Assembly: GCA_036652335.1 (NCBI GenBank)
Contig: JAVVWB010000001.1
Coordinates: 1 to 64,000 of the forward strand
Source of the DNA: JAVVWB01 sp036652335
GTDB lineage: Bacteria; Synergistota; Synergistia; Synergistales; Synergistaceae
Reading direction: 5' to 3'
DNA length: 64,000 bases
A model generated the notes under the pieces. It worked only from the letters and a program-made list of their open reading frames with translations, did no database searches and was not told the DNA's origin. The position numbers and the translations under genes were made by a program. Below, in pieces: positions 44,116-54,643 of the stretch (position 1 is the first letter of the stretch; each line of letters opens with the position of its first letter).

Positions 44116-45222
44116 CTAACTATTTTTAGAAGCTAAATGGCGAAATCTGTAAATATCTAAAACAACAGTAAAAAGCACTAAAGCCAAAGGTCCTAAGAAA
44201 ATACCAAGGAAACCCCATGCAATAACTCCTCCAAACAACCCGAGAATAATAAGCAAAGTTGGGACCCCCTCTTCGTTATTAGGGCTTCCCCCACTAATTA
44301 GCATCGGTCTCAAGAAATTGTCTACTGTGCCGACAACCAAAGTTCCCCATACGAGCAACATAACTCCCTCTTTTGTTCCTCCTGTAAGAAAAAGGAAAAT
44401 TGCACCAGGAACCCAAATAACAGCAGTACCAGCAGGAAAAAGTCCGAAGAAAAACATTAAAAGCCCAAATAAAGAAGCGTTCGGCAGTCCAACAAACCAC
44501 CAGCCCAACCCGCCTAACACAGCTTGAATTGCAACAGTAAACAAAACACCAAAAATAACTGAATTTGTAAGAGACTCAGCCTTTTTGAAAAAATAATCAC
44601 TCTCACTATCGCTAAGAGGTGTCACACTCTGAATATAAGAAACGATTTTTTCTCCATCTCTGATAAAGAAGAAAGAAACCATAACCATAATCACAAATTC
44701 AAAAATAAAAGAAGAAACGCCATTAATAAAACCCTTAGAAAAGGATGTAAGTAACTTCCCTGACCAAGAAGCAAACTTCTGTAATACATCGGCAACAGCG
44801 GAATTATCGCTTAAAAAAGCAGAAATTCCATTCTCTACAGAATCAGGCAACCAGCTCAAAAATGTTCCAAGAGACATAAGCAAATAGTGAGCATTTTCAT
44901 AATTGAATAAAGAAGCTTTATTTACAGAAAAATCAGCGATATCGGAAGCGATAGAAGAAAGCATAGAAGAAAGAGGAACAATAACGCAAAGAGCCAAAAA
45001 AAGTAAAGTTAAAACGCTTGCTACAGAACGATACTTAAACTTCAAAAGTTTATCAAAAAATTTAAAAACAGGTCGTGAAGAAAAAGCAAAAATCGATGCC
45101 CAAACAATAGGAGCTAAGAGAGGGAAAGCAACTTTAAAAGCCAAAAGTGCGAAAAAAGAGAAAAAAAGAAAAAATTCAAAGGAATTTTTCCCTAAATTTT
45201 TATTTTCATGTAAAAAACTCAT
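44116..45222 (-). CDS. AI-2E family transporter (PerM/YdiK-like)
   Basis: The 368-residue inner-membrane protein has about eight helices. Family marks: the N-terminal pair of helices with FPLLAPIVWASIFAFSSRPVF, the FFFIRDGEKIVSYI segment, and GVLFTVAIQAVLGGLGWWFVGLP, then FFFGLFPAGTAVIWVPGAIFLF and the final GLFGGVIAWGFLGIFLGPLALVL. Members export AI-2 or act as sodium/proton antiporters, so the name is only a family label. AGGGAG precedes ATG 45222. It is divergent from ftsZ. Confidence 0.93.
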   Translation of the reverse strand: MSFLHENKNLGKNSFEFFLFFSFFALLAFKVAFPLLAPIVWASIFAFSSRPVFKFFDKLLKFKYRSVASVLTLLFLALCVIVPLSSMLSSIASDIADFSVNKASLFNYENAHYLLMSLGTFLSWLPDSVENGISAFLSDNSAVADVLQKFASWSGKLLTSFSKGFINGVSSFIFEFVIMVMVSFFFIRDGEKIVSYIQSVTPLSDSESDYFFKKAESLTNSVIFGVLFTVAIQAVLGGLGWWFVGLPNASLFGLLMFFFGLFPAGTAVIWVPGAIFLFLTGGTKEGVMLLVWGTLVVGTVDNFLRPMLISGGSPNNEEGVPTLLIILGLFGGVIAWGFLGIFLGPLALVLFTVVLDIYRFRHLASKNS

Positions 45223-45316
45223 ATATTCACTCCCTTATAATGATATAATTAGCAAAGAACTTGAATGGAATTATACATCATACGAAATTTAAAATAAATA
45301 TAAACTAAAGAATGGG

Positions 45317-46636
45317 ATGGTGTCTCCTTTGTTTAGTTCTCTAAACTCAGAAACATATAAAAAGCCTCTTGATAGCAGACATGAAAATATAAAAGTAATA
45401 GCTGTAGGCGGTGGCGGAGGAAACGCAATCAACTACATCATATCTTGTGGACTTGAAAAAGTTGAATTTATGGCATTTAACACAGATGCCACTGATCTTG
45501 AAAAATCTATAGCAGAAAACAAACTAATCCTAGGTGAAAACATCACAAAAGGACTCGGAGCTGGTGCAAACCCTGAAATTGGGGAAAAATCAGCAATAGA
45601 ATCAGCAGAAAAAATCAAAGAATTTATAAAAGATGCTGACATGGTATACATAACGGCAGGAATGGGTGGCGGTACAGGTACAGGTGCTGCTCCGATAGTA
45701 GCAAAAATTGCAAAAGAAATGGGCATACTCACAGTTGCAGTTGTAACAAGGCCATTCTACTTTGAAGGCAAAAGAAAAATGAAAGTTGCTGACGAAGGAA
45801 TAGAAAAACTATCACAAGTCGTAGACGCAATAATCGTAATATCAAACCAGAAACTCTTTGACATCTCTGATGGATCTACTTCATTCACTGAATCATTCGT
45901 ACTACCAAACGAAGTTCTTCGCCAAGCAGTACAAGGAGTAACGGACCTTGTAACAAAACCCGGAATGATAAATGTTGACTTTGCCGACCTCAAAACAGTA
46001 ATGTCGAACTCAGGCTACGCTGTAATGGGAGTTGGAAAAGGCAAAGGCGAAAACAAAATGGTCGATGCAATGGAAAAAGCCCTAAGCTCACCACTAATGG
46101 AACTCCCACCAGGAGAAGCAAAAGGCGTACTAATGAACATCTCCGGTGGAAAAGACATATCCATAACAGAAGTTCAGCAAGTTGCATCATATATAGAAAG
46201 CATAATAACAGATGAAGCTGTATTCGTATGGGGACTTGTAGAAGATGCCTCAAAAGAAAACGAAGCAGAAATAACAATAATAGCAACAGGTTTTGATCTA
46301 AACGAAGTTCTGCAAAAAAAAGCAGCAAGTGAAAATACAACAAAGCCAAAAAGCACAAACCCATATGAACCATACAAACCACTCTACAGACAACAAGAAA
46401 CACAACCTGAAACAATAAAGCTACAAGAAGAACCCACTAAAGAAACAGACAAAACAACAAACGAAAAACCAGAAGTACCAAAATACGACCAGCCACCACA
46501 TAAAGCACATAAAGGACCTGACTGGCTAATAACGACAGAAAGAACAAGAACGGCACCACAACTAAACGACACAAACTGGGATGAACCCTCCTTTATAAGA
46601 ATGGGTAAAAAGCTCAAAAGTAACAAAGTAGACTAA
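45317..46636 (+). CDS. ftsZ: Cell division protein FtsZ
   Basis: The 439-residue tubulin-like GTPase forms the division ring. Motifs: IKVIAVGGGGGNAINYI, NTDATDLEKS, ITAGMGGGTGTGAAPI near residue 117, and DFADLKTVMSNSG with the T7-loop Asp residues. A linker rich in T, E, P and Q follows (about 335-420). The C-terminal peptide DEPSFIRMGKK is the tail that binds FtsA/ZipA-type partners. The start is uncertain among ATG 45317, GTG 45320 and TTG 45329, with no strong ribosome site. It stands alone, away from a division and cell wall cluster, which is unusual. Confidence 0.96.
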   Translation: MVSPLFSSLNSETYKKPLDSRHENIKVIAVGGGGGNAINYIISCGLEKVEFMAFNTDATDLEKSIAENKLILGENITKGLGAGANPEIGEKSAIESAEKIKEFIKDADMVYITAGMGGGTGTGAAPIVAKIAKEMGILTVAVVTRPFYFEGKRKMKVADEGIEKLSQVVDAIIVISNQKLFDISDGSTSFTESFVLPNEVLRQAVQGVTDLVTKPGMINVDFADLKTVMSNSGYAVMGVGKGKGENKMVDAMEKALSSPLMELPPGEAKGVLMNISGGKDISITEVQQVASYIESIITDEAVFVWGLVEDASKENEAEITIIATGFDLNEVLQKKAASENTTKPKSTNPYEPYKPLYRQQETQPETIKLQEEPTKETDKTTNEKPEVPKYDQPPHKAHKGPDWLITTERTRTAPQLNDTNWDEPSFIRMGKKLKSNKVD

Positions 46637-46657
46637 AGACCATAAATAAAACAAACT

Positions 46658-46690
46658 AAAATCCGTACTCATATGAGTACGGATTTTTTA
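46658..46690 (+). terminator. Terminator after ftsZ
   Basis: AAAATCCGTACTCAT pairs perfectly with ATGAGTACGGATTTT, followed by further T. Confidence 0.9.
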
Positions 46691-46921
46691 TTTGCACACA
46701 AAAAACAAAAGGTAAAACAATACAAACACAGTCTATCACCAGATAAAATGAAAAATAAAGAAAATTATAAAGAGAAAAACTAATAAAAAAGAGTAAGAAA
46801 ACAAAGATAAAACAGCAAAACGAAAAATATAGTCAGTAAAAGTCAATCACCATAAACACATTTTACAAAACAAAAACACCACAAAAAGTATATAAAAATA
46901 AAAAAAGACGTCTAAAAGTGT

Positions 46922-46927
46922 TATAAT
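46922..46927 (+). promoter_or_regulatory. TATAAT box before the metallopeptidase-like gene
   Basis: A perfect TATAAT lies 38 bases before ATG 46966, with a short leader containing AGAGGGA. No good -35 box is visible. The rest of the 275-base gap after ftsZ is A-rich filler. Confidence 0.4.
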
Positions 46928-46965
46928 CTGTCTACAAACACAAAAAGAAAGAAAGAGGGATAAAG

Positions 46966-47484
46966 ATGAGTGAAAACATGGGAGCAGAATTTGATTACGA
47001 AATATGCAACAAAAAGATAAAACCCATAGCAGAAGCACTAATACAGAAATATAATGAACTTCACCACATAGATCCGGAAAAAATACTATTTGTAGTAAAC
47101 CACAAAAACTCAGGAAGCAAAAAACAAATGGTACTTGCAAAAACAAGCAAAATATCACCGAAATGGACAGAACTTCTCTACCAGCTTGGATCATGCTCAT
47201 ACTTCTACATGATAGAATTCTATGAGAAAACAACATCATCAATGGACGAAAGCCAAATGATTGCACTCGTATACAGAGAACTAAGAAGAATAGGGCCTGA
47301 GGGAGAAATCCTAGTCCCAGACGTACATGACTGGTGGCAAATCCTCATGGGGCTTGGACGTAAATGGTTCTACCCTGACAACACATGCCCCAACCTACTC
47401 GATGACAACGTAGATTGGAAAAAACTCATGGGTTCCTATTACGAAGAAATAGAAAACAGAGAGGGAGAAAACTCCCCTTTCTAA
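46966..47484 (+). CDS. Putative metallopeptidase-like protein
   Basis: The 172-residue soluble product has a central region that recalls the putative phage metallopeptidase family: KWTELLYQLGSCSYFYMIEFYEK, MIALVYRELRRIGPEGEIL and VPDVHDWWQILMGLGRKWFYP. In typical members the helix carries HExxH; here the corresponding stretch is YRELR, so one of the expected zinc ligands is absent and activity is doubtful. It is flanked by its own terminator and stands alone. The name is a tentative family guess. Confidence 0.5.
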   Translation: MSENMGAEFDYEICNKKIKPIAEALIQKYNELHHIDPEKILFVVNHKNSGSKKQMVLAKTSKISPKWTELLYQLGSCSYFYMIEFYEKTTSSMDESQMIALVYRELRRIGPEGEILVPDVHDWWQILMGLGRKWFYPDNTCPNLLDDNVDWKKLMGSYYEEIENREGENSPF

Positions 47485-47552
47485 AACAAGACATAAAAAA
47501 GCAATTAAATAAACAATCTAAAAGCACAAAAAAATAAAACAAAAAAACAAAA

Positions 47553-47581
47553 AAAAGACCGAGTCAAACTCGGTCTTTTAA
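47553..47581. terminator. Bidirectional terminator
   Basis: AAAGACCGAGT pairs with ACTCGGTCTTT around a three-base loop, with A run before and T run after, between convergent genes. Confidence 0.88.
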
Positions 47582-47628
47582 AATATATAAAGAATTAAAA
47601 ACAACTGAAACCTCAAATGAAATCAAAA

Positions 47629-48006
47629 CTATTTAAGGACAACATCGAGTCCCTTCTCAACAGTAACAAACTTCAAAGAATAGAAAATTCGTTTTTCTAC
47701 GTAATTAGCCTTGCCATTACTTGCCTTAACCTCGACTCTATAAGGAGAAGAAACGATATACTCAATATTTATAATTCTAGAATCTCCGTCAGCAAGAGGC
47801 TTACCCTTTAAAACTTCCACAGCCTTATGGTTCTTACCCGGGACTACAACAGTAATAGCCGTAAGAGACACGCCTGATCTGTTTGTAAAAGTTACATTGT
47901 CACTTTTCTTTGATGCAGAAGAAACACTGTCAACTGTAAATGGAGAAAAAACAAAAGCAGCTGCTAAAACAAAAGCGATAACGGTAAATAGTGCAAAACG
48001 TTTCAT
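47629..48006 (-). CDS. Secreted protein of unknown function
   Basis: The 125-residue product starts with a signal peptide (MKRFALFTVIAFVLAAAFVF, cleavage probably after VSSA). About 90 residues of alternating beta character follow (NVTFTNRSGVSLTAITVVVPGKNHK, YRVEVKASNGKANYVEKRI), perhaps a small immunoglobulin-like fold. GAGGGGGG lies before ATG 48006. I do not recognise the family. Confidence 0.75.
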   Translation of the reverse strand: MKRFALFTVIAFVLAAAFVFSPFTVDSVSSASKKSDNVTFTNRSGVSLTAITVVVPGKNHKAVEVLKGKPLADGDSRIINIEYIVSSPYRVEVKASNGKANYVEKRIFYSLKFVTVEKGLDVVLK

Positions 48007-48435
48007 AAATAAACCCCCCTCAAATATGACTATAAATAATTGAATTAAAATAAAAAACAGAACAAATTATACATTAACTTCCTATATTATATAGAGAAAA
48101 TGAAAAAAATCAAAATAGATAATTTATTCACTTATAAAACAAAATTCACACAAAAACTAAACTCTAAAAAAACAAAAACCCAAAAAGACAAAAAATAAAA
48201 AAACACCATAATTTCACTAATAGAAAGAAAATCCGCCAAAATCCATACACAAAAAATATTAAGAAGAGTACAATTAGAAAAAGAAAAACCTTGCAAAAAA
48301 AGCAAAAAAGACCCAAAAGACCCAAAAGACCAAAAAGAGTAAAAAAAAGCAAAAAATAAACAAAAAATTAAATAGTTAAATGAACAAAACAACCAACAAA
48401 ACAAAAGAAAATACAGACTACACGGAGGTAGCCAA
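48007..48435. other. A-rich spacer before the alpha-2-macroglobulin gene
   Basis: About 430 bases without a credible gene. On the minus strand two TATAAT boxes near 48065-48095 could serve the secreted-protein gene. A short direct repeat, GACCCAAAA, occurs at about 48309-48328. Otherwise I see only low-complexity A-rich sequence. Confidence 0.5.
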
Positions 48436-51400
48436 ATGCAGAAGCTAACAGTAAATAAACGCACAATAACAATAGCCTCAATAGCGACAATACTCTTACT
48501 CCTAATACTCTACACAATCCCTGCCATGGGACTGGGAGAAAAAAACTTCTACATAAAAAAATTTACTCCTACAGGTGAAATACAAAACTACTCAGAAATA
48601 GAAATTGAATTTAACAAAGAAGTAGTAACAAAAGAAAAAACAGGAAAAGAAATCCAAAAAGATGAAATGCCAATAATCTTCACACCGTCAATAAATGGAA
48701 AAGGCAAATGGACAAACACCAAAACATTCCTCTACACACCCAAAGGAGGAAAACTTGCACCAGCAACCTCATACACAGCGACAGCAGTACCTACGCTAAA
48801 AGACATAAAAGGCAAAAAACTAACAGGCACACAATCTTATGAATTTCACACCTCACCGCTCAAATTTATAAGTGCCTCGCAGACAAATTACAACAGAGCC
48901 ACAAACACGACACAATACGAACTCACATTCTCGCACCCGGTATCACCTAGCAGACTCAGAGGATACATCAATGTAACACCTCTAAAATCTGGAGAAGAAT
49001 ATCGAATAGCAGATGGTCCTGTATCCACGAAAATTAAACTCTTTATCACCTCTTATGGAGAAACAAAAGAACTAAAAATAAAACTCACAAAAGGACTCCC
49101 CACAGAAGTAGGAGCATTGGGGCTTGAAAAAGACGAAACAATAAAACTCCTAAAAGACACAAAAATGGGAATATCCTACACCAAAGCAACAGCAAACATA
49201 AGTGGAGGCGAAATCTACATAGAAACCACAGCACCTGCAGACCTATCAAAAATAGCTTCCTTTATAGAACTAGAACCAAAAACCAAATACACAATAGAAC
49301 CCAGAGAAAACGGAATAGCAATAAAAGGAAAATTCAACTCACAAGACAGAGTAATAGTAACAATCAAAAAAGGACTACCGGCAATAGGTGGAACAAGCCT
49401 CAAAGAAGAATGGAAAAAAGCATTCATATTCCCAGACAAAGAAACGGAAATAAAATTGTCTGATGAGGGAAGAATACTAACATACAAAGACTCAATGAGA
49501 ATACCAATAGAAACAGTAAACGTAGACAAAATCAACCTATACATATGGAAACTTTATGAAAACAACATACCACTGGGAATGAGAGACAAATGGAACGGCT
49601 ACCCCAAAGACCTCTCAGCAATAATTGCAGAAAAACAATACAAAGTAAAAGCAAAACGTAACCAAACAACAAAAAGTGCAATAGATCTAAACAGCATACT
49701 CAAAGGACAAAAAGGAATATTCCTAATCTCTGCACAAAACGAAGACGTAGAAAACTGGGCAGAAACAAACCAAATAATAAACATAACAGACCTAGGTGTA
49801 ACCTTTAAAAAAGGAACAAAAACAACAAACTTCTGGATAAACTCCATAAAAACAGGCAAAGCAATAAGTGGAGCAACAGTCACACTATGGTCATGGTCAA
49901 ACCAGCCCCTCGCAACAGGAAAAACGAAATCGGACGGAACCGTAGAAATAGAATACTCACAACAAAACGAACAGCCAACAATAGTCACAGTCAAAAAAGA
50001 CGACGACATAACCTTCATAAGACTTGAAAACGGACTCTTTGACTCACGAGACGGATACGAAGCTACAGGCACCTCATGGGTAACAGATGGTTACTACACC
50101 TATGGATACATGGCAAGAGACATCTACCGCCCGGGTGAACAAATGAAATTCAACATAATAGTAAGAGACAAAGAGGGAAAAGCACCAAAACAATTCCCAG
50201 TAAAAATAAAAGTACAAACACCGACAAACAAAATATGGACTACACAAACAGCCAAACTCACAAAATACGGAACTGCTGAATTTATAATAAATACCACAAC
50301 AGCAGCTCCCACTGGCACATGGTTCATAACAGTACACACAGGAGCAACAGACATAAGCTACACACAAAACGTAATGGTAGAAGAATTTGTAGCACCTAGA
50401 CTATTTGTAGAAACACAAACAAACACAAAAACACTCACAAAAGACCAAGGACTCAAAATAGACATATCATCAAAATATGCCTTTGGAAGCCCTGCGTCAG
50501 AACTACCATATGAAATAAAACTAAACTCAGAACAAACAAACTACACACACGAAAAATGGAAAGGCTATGACTTCAAAGACTCAGAAGCAAAATTTAGACC
50601 TATAGACACAGTCCTAACCACAGGCAAACTAAACGAAACAGGACAAACCAAATACACAACAAAACCAGAAATGACAGACGAAAACAACATAGTCACACTA
50701 AACTACCGTACAGGAGTAATGGAAGAATCAGGGCGTTGGGTATACAAAACAGACAAAATAACATGGTTCCCAACAACCACAATACTTGGAATAAAAACGC
50801 CACGTGAAATGAAACCGGGAACGGAAATAAAAATACAAATCGCAGCAATAACAAAAGATGGCATACCATCTCCATCACAAACACTAGACTACACACTCTA
50901 CAGAACAATAGAAAGAGGAGTCATATTCACAAAAGATGGAAGAACTGAAACAAAAACGGAAAAAGAATACATAGAAAGAACCAAAGGAAAAATAAAAGTA
51001 AAAGACGGAAAAGGAACAATAGAAACAGCTACAACAGAGGGTGGAACATACCTAATAAAAGTAACAGACAAAACAACGGGAGCAACAATCAACAAACAAC
51101 TCTTTGTATATGGAGACAAAACAGAAAACAGTGCAATAGACAACAAAATCAAAATAACAACAGACAAAAAACAATACAAAATCGGTGAAACTGCGAAAGT
51201 AACAATAGACGCACCTTTCACAGGCACACTAATGCTCAACGTAGAAACAAACAAAGTTGTCTACAGCAAAGTAGTCAAAATCAAACATAACAAAGAAGAA
51301 ATAAAAATAAAAACGAACAAAGAAATGGCACCAAATGGATGGATCACAGCACAACTAATAAGACCACAAGAACAAGAAAACGACGGAATAATAAGAGCCT

Positions 51401-53748
51401 ACGGACTCACCAAACTAGCAATAGACATGACAGACAAACAACTAACAATAGAGACACCCAAACAGACAAAAATAAAACCGGGCAAAAACAACTTCACACT
51501 ACAAGTAAAAGACAGCAAAGGAAAAGGCACAAAAGCAGAAGTAACAGTAATGCTTGTAGATGAAACAATACTCAACATGTCTGCATACAAAACACCAAAC
51601 CCATGGGAATACTACTCAGGACAAAAAGAACTTGGTGTGGACACATACGACATATACAACGTACTAATAAAGCCTGACTACGGCAAACTCCCGCTACTTA
51701 CAGCAGGAGGTGGTGCAGCAGACATGTACATGAGAAACTCCAGCCTCTCACCAGTACAAGCAAAAAGATTTAAAATGCTCTCACTTGCGAAAAAAATAGA
51801 AACAGACAACACCGGAAAATGCAACTACACATTTGTACTTCCCGAATTTGCAGGAACAGCAAGACTAATGGCAGTAGCAGTCACAGACACAGAAAGTGGA
51901 AAAACGGAACAACTCGTAGAAATAGGAAGAGAAATAGTAGTAGAACCTACACTACCAAAAGCGATGGCACCGAAAGACGAAATAACAGCGCCATGCCTCA
52001 TATACAACAAAAGTGACAGAGATGAAAAAATATTGTTAGAAATAACCACAAAAGGCAACATAAAACTAACAGGTGAAAATAAAATAAACATAAGCCTCAA
52101 AAAAGACGAAACAAAAACAATACCACTAAAATACACAGCACAAGGCACAGGAAAAGCAACAGTAACATACATAGCCAGAAGCAGCAAAAATGCAACAAAA
52201 GAAACAATAGAAATGCCAGTAAGACCAATAACACCAAAAACGACAGAAACACAAACAAAACTAATAAAACAAAACGCAACAGTAAAACTAACACAACAAG
52301 GCAAATGGTACTCAGGCACATACAAAGGAACAGCACTAATATCAGCAATGCCGACAGTAAACGTAAACAAACTAACAAAATACCTAATGACCTACCCATA
52401 CGGATGCTTAGAACAAACAGTATCTGCAACATGGCCAATACTAGTAATGCCAGAAATGACAAAAACAATAGACCCACTACTTGCTAACAAAAACGCACAA
52501 AAAACAGCACTAAACAAAACAATACAAAAAATAACATCACTCCAAAACTACGACGGTGGTTTTGTAACATGGCAAGGCGAAACATGGTCACAGCCATGGG
52601 AAAGCATATATGCCACACACTTCTTAACAGAAGCGAAAAAAGCAGGAATAAAAACAGCAGAAGAACCACTTGAAGCAGCACAAAAATACATAAGATCCAC
52701 ACTCTCACACTCACCGGAAAACCCGAACAACGACAGAGAGTGGAAAGAAATACTCACGAGAAAAGCCTATGCTTGCTACGTACTCGCCCTTGCAGGAGAC
52801 GCACCACTTGGCTGGATGGAAAGCATAAGAGACAGAAAAAGCGAACTAGACCCATCTGGCAGACTTCTCCTCGCCTCTGCCTACGCAGTTGCAGGCTACA
52901 AAAAAGATGCAACAAAACTAATAACAAAAACAATAGCACTACCAAACGGGACAAAAACAATAAACAAAAACTATGATAGTGACCTAAGAAACGAAGCCCT
53001 GCTACTCCTTGCAAACACACACATAAACCCGAACAGTGCAGAAAGTGCATCACAAGCCCTTACACTACTCGAAAAAATTGAAAAAGAAAAGAACATCAAC
53101 ACGCAAGAAGCAGGGCTATCACTTTTGGCACTCTCAAAATACTTTGAATCACAGCCGACCACAGGCACACCGTCAGGACAAATAACAGTCAACGGAAAAG
53201 CAAAAGGAACAATAAACGAAAATAACAAAACTGTAATAATACAAACAAACGAAAAAGATGAAATAACAGTCCAAAACAGAGGTAAAACAAAACTCTTTAT
53301 ATCTTGGATAAACGAGGGAATAACCCTAAAAGAGATAAAAAATGAAAACAACGGAATAGAAATGACAGTAACATACAAAGACACAAAGGGAAAAACAATT
53401 GGCAACAAAATAACAAAAGGTCAAAACGTCATAGCAGAAATAACAATAAAACCGACAATAGGAAAACTAAACAACGTGGTAGCAGTAATGCCTCTTGCAA
53501 GCGGACTAGAAACAGAAAACCCGACATTTACAAACAGAGGTGAAGTAATACCAGAGGGAATAAGAGTAGAGGCAAGAGACGACAGAACAATACTATTCAT
53601 AACAAAACTAGAAAAGCCACTTAAATGGAAAGTCTCTCTTAGAGCAGTAACAGAGGGCAACTACACAATACCATCATCATATGCCGAATGTATGTACCAA
53701 CCGGGAATAAACAGCCACACAGCAACAGGAAAACTCTACATCAAATAA
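48436..53748 (+). CDS. Bacterial alpha-2-macroglobulin (thioester type)
   Basis: The 1770-residue envelope protein is thought to trap proteases and works with PBP1C. It has an N-terminal membrane anchor (about 10-32) rather than a lipobox. A series of beta-sandwich macroglobulin domains follows. The TGTSWVTDGYYTYGYMARDIYRPGEQMKFN segment is typical of bacterial A2M. The complement-like domain carries the intact thioester motif GCLEQ with Cys about 1324, followed by the NYDGGFVTWQGE helical barrel. GGAGG precedes ATG 48436. Composition is extreme: A- and C-rich on this strand. Confidence 0.95.
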   Translation: MQKLTVNKRTITIASIATILLLLILYTIPAMGLGEKNFYIKKFTPTGEIQNYSEIEIEFNKEVVTKEKTGKEIQKDEMPIIFTPSINGKGKWTNTKTFLYTPKGGKLAPATSYTATAVPTLKDIKGKKLTGTQSYEFHTSPLKFISASQTNYNRATNTTQYELTFSHPVSPSRLRGYINVTPLKSGEEYRIADGPVSTKIKLFITSYGETKELKIKLTKGLPTEVGALGLEKDETIKLLKDTKMGISYTKATANISGGEIYIETTAPADLSKIASFIELEPKTKYTIEPRENGIAIKGKFNSQDRVIVTIKKGLPAIGGTSLKEEWKKAFIFPDKETEIKLSDEGRILTYKDSMRIPIETVNVDKINLYIWKLYENNIPLGMRDKWNGYPKDLSAIIAEKQYKVKAKRNQTTKSAIDLNSILKGQKGIFLISAQNEDVENWAETNQIINITDLGVTFKKGTKTTNFWINSIKTGKAISGATVTLWSWSNQPLATGKTKSDGTVEIEYSQQNEQPTIVTVKKDDDITFIRLENGLFDSRDGYEATGTSWVTDGYYTYGYMARDIYRPGEQMKFNIIVRDKEGKAPKQFPVKIKVQTPTNKIWTTQTAKLTKYGTAEFIINTTTAAPTGTWFITVHTGATDISYTQNVMVEEFVAPRLFVETQTNTKTLTKDQGLKIDISSKYAFGSPASELPYEIKLNSEQTNYTHEKWKGYDFKDSEAKFRPIDTVLTTGKLNETGQTKYTTKPEMTDENNIVTLNYRTGVMEESGRWVYKTDKITWFPTTTILGIKTPREMKPGTEIKIQIAAITKDGIPSPSQTLDYTLYRTIERGVIFTKDGRTETKTEKEYIERTKGKIKVKDGKGTIETATTEGGTYLIKVTDKTTGATINKQLFVYGDKTENSAIDNKIKITTDKKQYKIGETAKVTIDAPFTGTLMLNVETNKVVYSKVVKIKHNKEEIKIKTNKEMAPNGWITAQLIRPQEQENDGIIRAYGLTKLAIDMTDKQLTIETPKQTKIKPGKNNFTLQVKDSKGKGTKAEVTVMLVDETILNMSAYKTPNPWEYYSGQKELGVDTYDIYNVLIKPDYGKLPLLTAGGGAADMYMRNSSLSPVQAKRFKMLSLAKKIETDNTGKCNYTFVLPEFAGTARLMAVAVTDTESGKTEQLVEIGREIVVEPTLPKAMAPKDEITAPCLIYNKSDRDEKILLEITTKGNIKLTGENKINISLKKDETKTIPLKYTAQGTGKATVTYIARSSKNATKETIEMPVRPITPKTTETQTKLIKQNATVKLTQQGKWYSGTYKGTALISAMPTVNVNKLTKYLMTYPYGCLEQTVSATWPILVMPEMTKTIDPLLANKNAQKTALNKTIQKITSLQNYDGGFVTWQGETWSQPWESIYATHFLTEAKKAGIKTAEEPLEAAQKYIRSTLSHSPENPNNDREWKEILTRKAYACYVLALAGDAPLGWMESIRDRKSELDPSGRLLLASAYAVAGYKKDATKLITKTIALPNGTKTINKNYDSDLRNEALLLLANTHINPNSAESASQALTLLEKIEKEKNINTQEAGLSLLALSKYFESQPTTGTPSGQITVNGKAKGTINENNKTVIIQTNEKDEITVQNRGKTKLFISWINEGITLKEIKNENNGIEMTVTYKDTKGKTIGNKITKGQNVIAEITIKPTIGKLNNVVAVMPLASGLETENPTFTNRGEVIPEGIRVEARDDRTILFITKLEKPLKWKVSLRAVTEGNYTIPSSYAECMYQPGINSHTATGKLYIK

Positions 53749-54611
53749 CACCACAAGCGACTAACGAAAAGTAAAAACTAAGCAACAGATAAAAAAACAA
53801 CGAAAAAGCAAAGAAAAAGCGGGAGAATCTGACACTGTGACAATATAAAAGTCATAGGCAGAAACTCCCGCTTTGCTATTTGCTACATAGATACATAAAA
53901 AGCATAACACAATGCACATAACCTAATTCTAGGCTTAATGACAACATTGCTCAAAGTAACGACTATCAGTGAAAAGAAAAACAAAAATTCTTCTAACCTA
54001 ATCAAAATTTCACAACAAATTTATTTGAGAAACTATGTAAAAAACTAAAAAAAGAGGCAGAAAAATACAAACTAGAGCTAACAGAGAAAAGGCAGATACT
54101 AATCCTAACCAAAAAGCACAGAACCGCTAAACACAGAGCTAAGAGCAGAAGCTAAGAGCCTAGATCAGAAGCAGACAAAGCAAGGAGAAGTAAGAAGAGC
54201 AATAAGAAAGTATAAATAAGACGAGAGAAAATATAAAGACAAGCACAAAACACGAAATATGAACCAGAAAAAAGAATGCATATACCAAATAAAAACGAAA
54301 TATCCCTATGATTTTATGCTGATTATCTATCCCAACACCTCTAATAGAAAAAGAGCATATATCGGCAAAGAAAGGGCGTACTGATTTGTAAAATTGAGAA
54401 ACAAAAGCAATATTTTGATAAATTTGCCTACATAATTTTCAAAAAAAGAGTTTTAAGTGATTGATGAATATTAACTTTAATATGGATTTCGTAAAATTTT
54501 CTTCGCTTTCTGATATGTGCCATTTTTATGGTGGTGTGCATATTTTTGATATTTTTTCTATTATCACTTTATAAAATGTGTTGGCTGGTTTATTTTTTAA
54601 ATAAGATAAAA
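53749..54611. other. Spacer where base composition switches strand
   Basis: About 860 bases without a credible gene. 53816-53874 is a two-tier hairpin. 54050-54200 has short imperfect direct repeats around GCTAAGAG. The + strand changes from A/C-rich to T/G-rich at about 54.4-54.5 kb. Confidence 0.6.
53816..53874. repeat. Two-tier hairpin after the alpha-2-macroglobulin gene
   Basis: AAAGCGGGAG (53816-53825) pairs with CTCCCGCTTT (53865-53874). Inside, TCTG pairs with CAGA and TGAC (53838-53841) with GTCA (53851-53854). No strong T run follows, so it is not a standard terminator. The nested design recalls the 123-bp elements. Confidence 0.65.
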
Positions 54612-54643
54612 AAAAGCGGAGGTTCATAAGAACCTCCGCTTTT
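54612..54643 (-). terminator. Terminator of the hydrogenase operon
   Basis: AAAAGCGGAGGTTC pairs perfectly with GAACCTCCGCTTTT around a four-base loop; on the minus strand a T run follows. It lies 20 bases after the last gene. Confidence 0.9.

Noticed and set aside
53749..54611. True replication origin at the second composition flip
   Set aside because: No DnaA box cluster is visible there, whereas perfect boxes flank dnaA at 28-30 kb.
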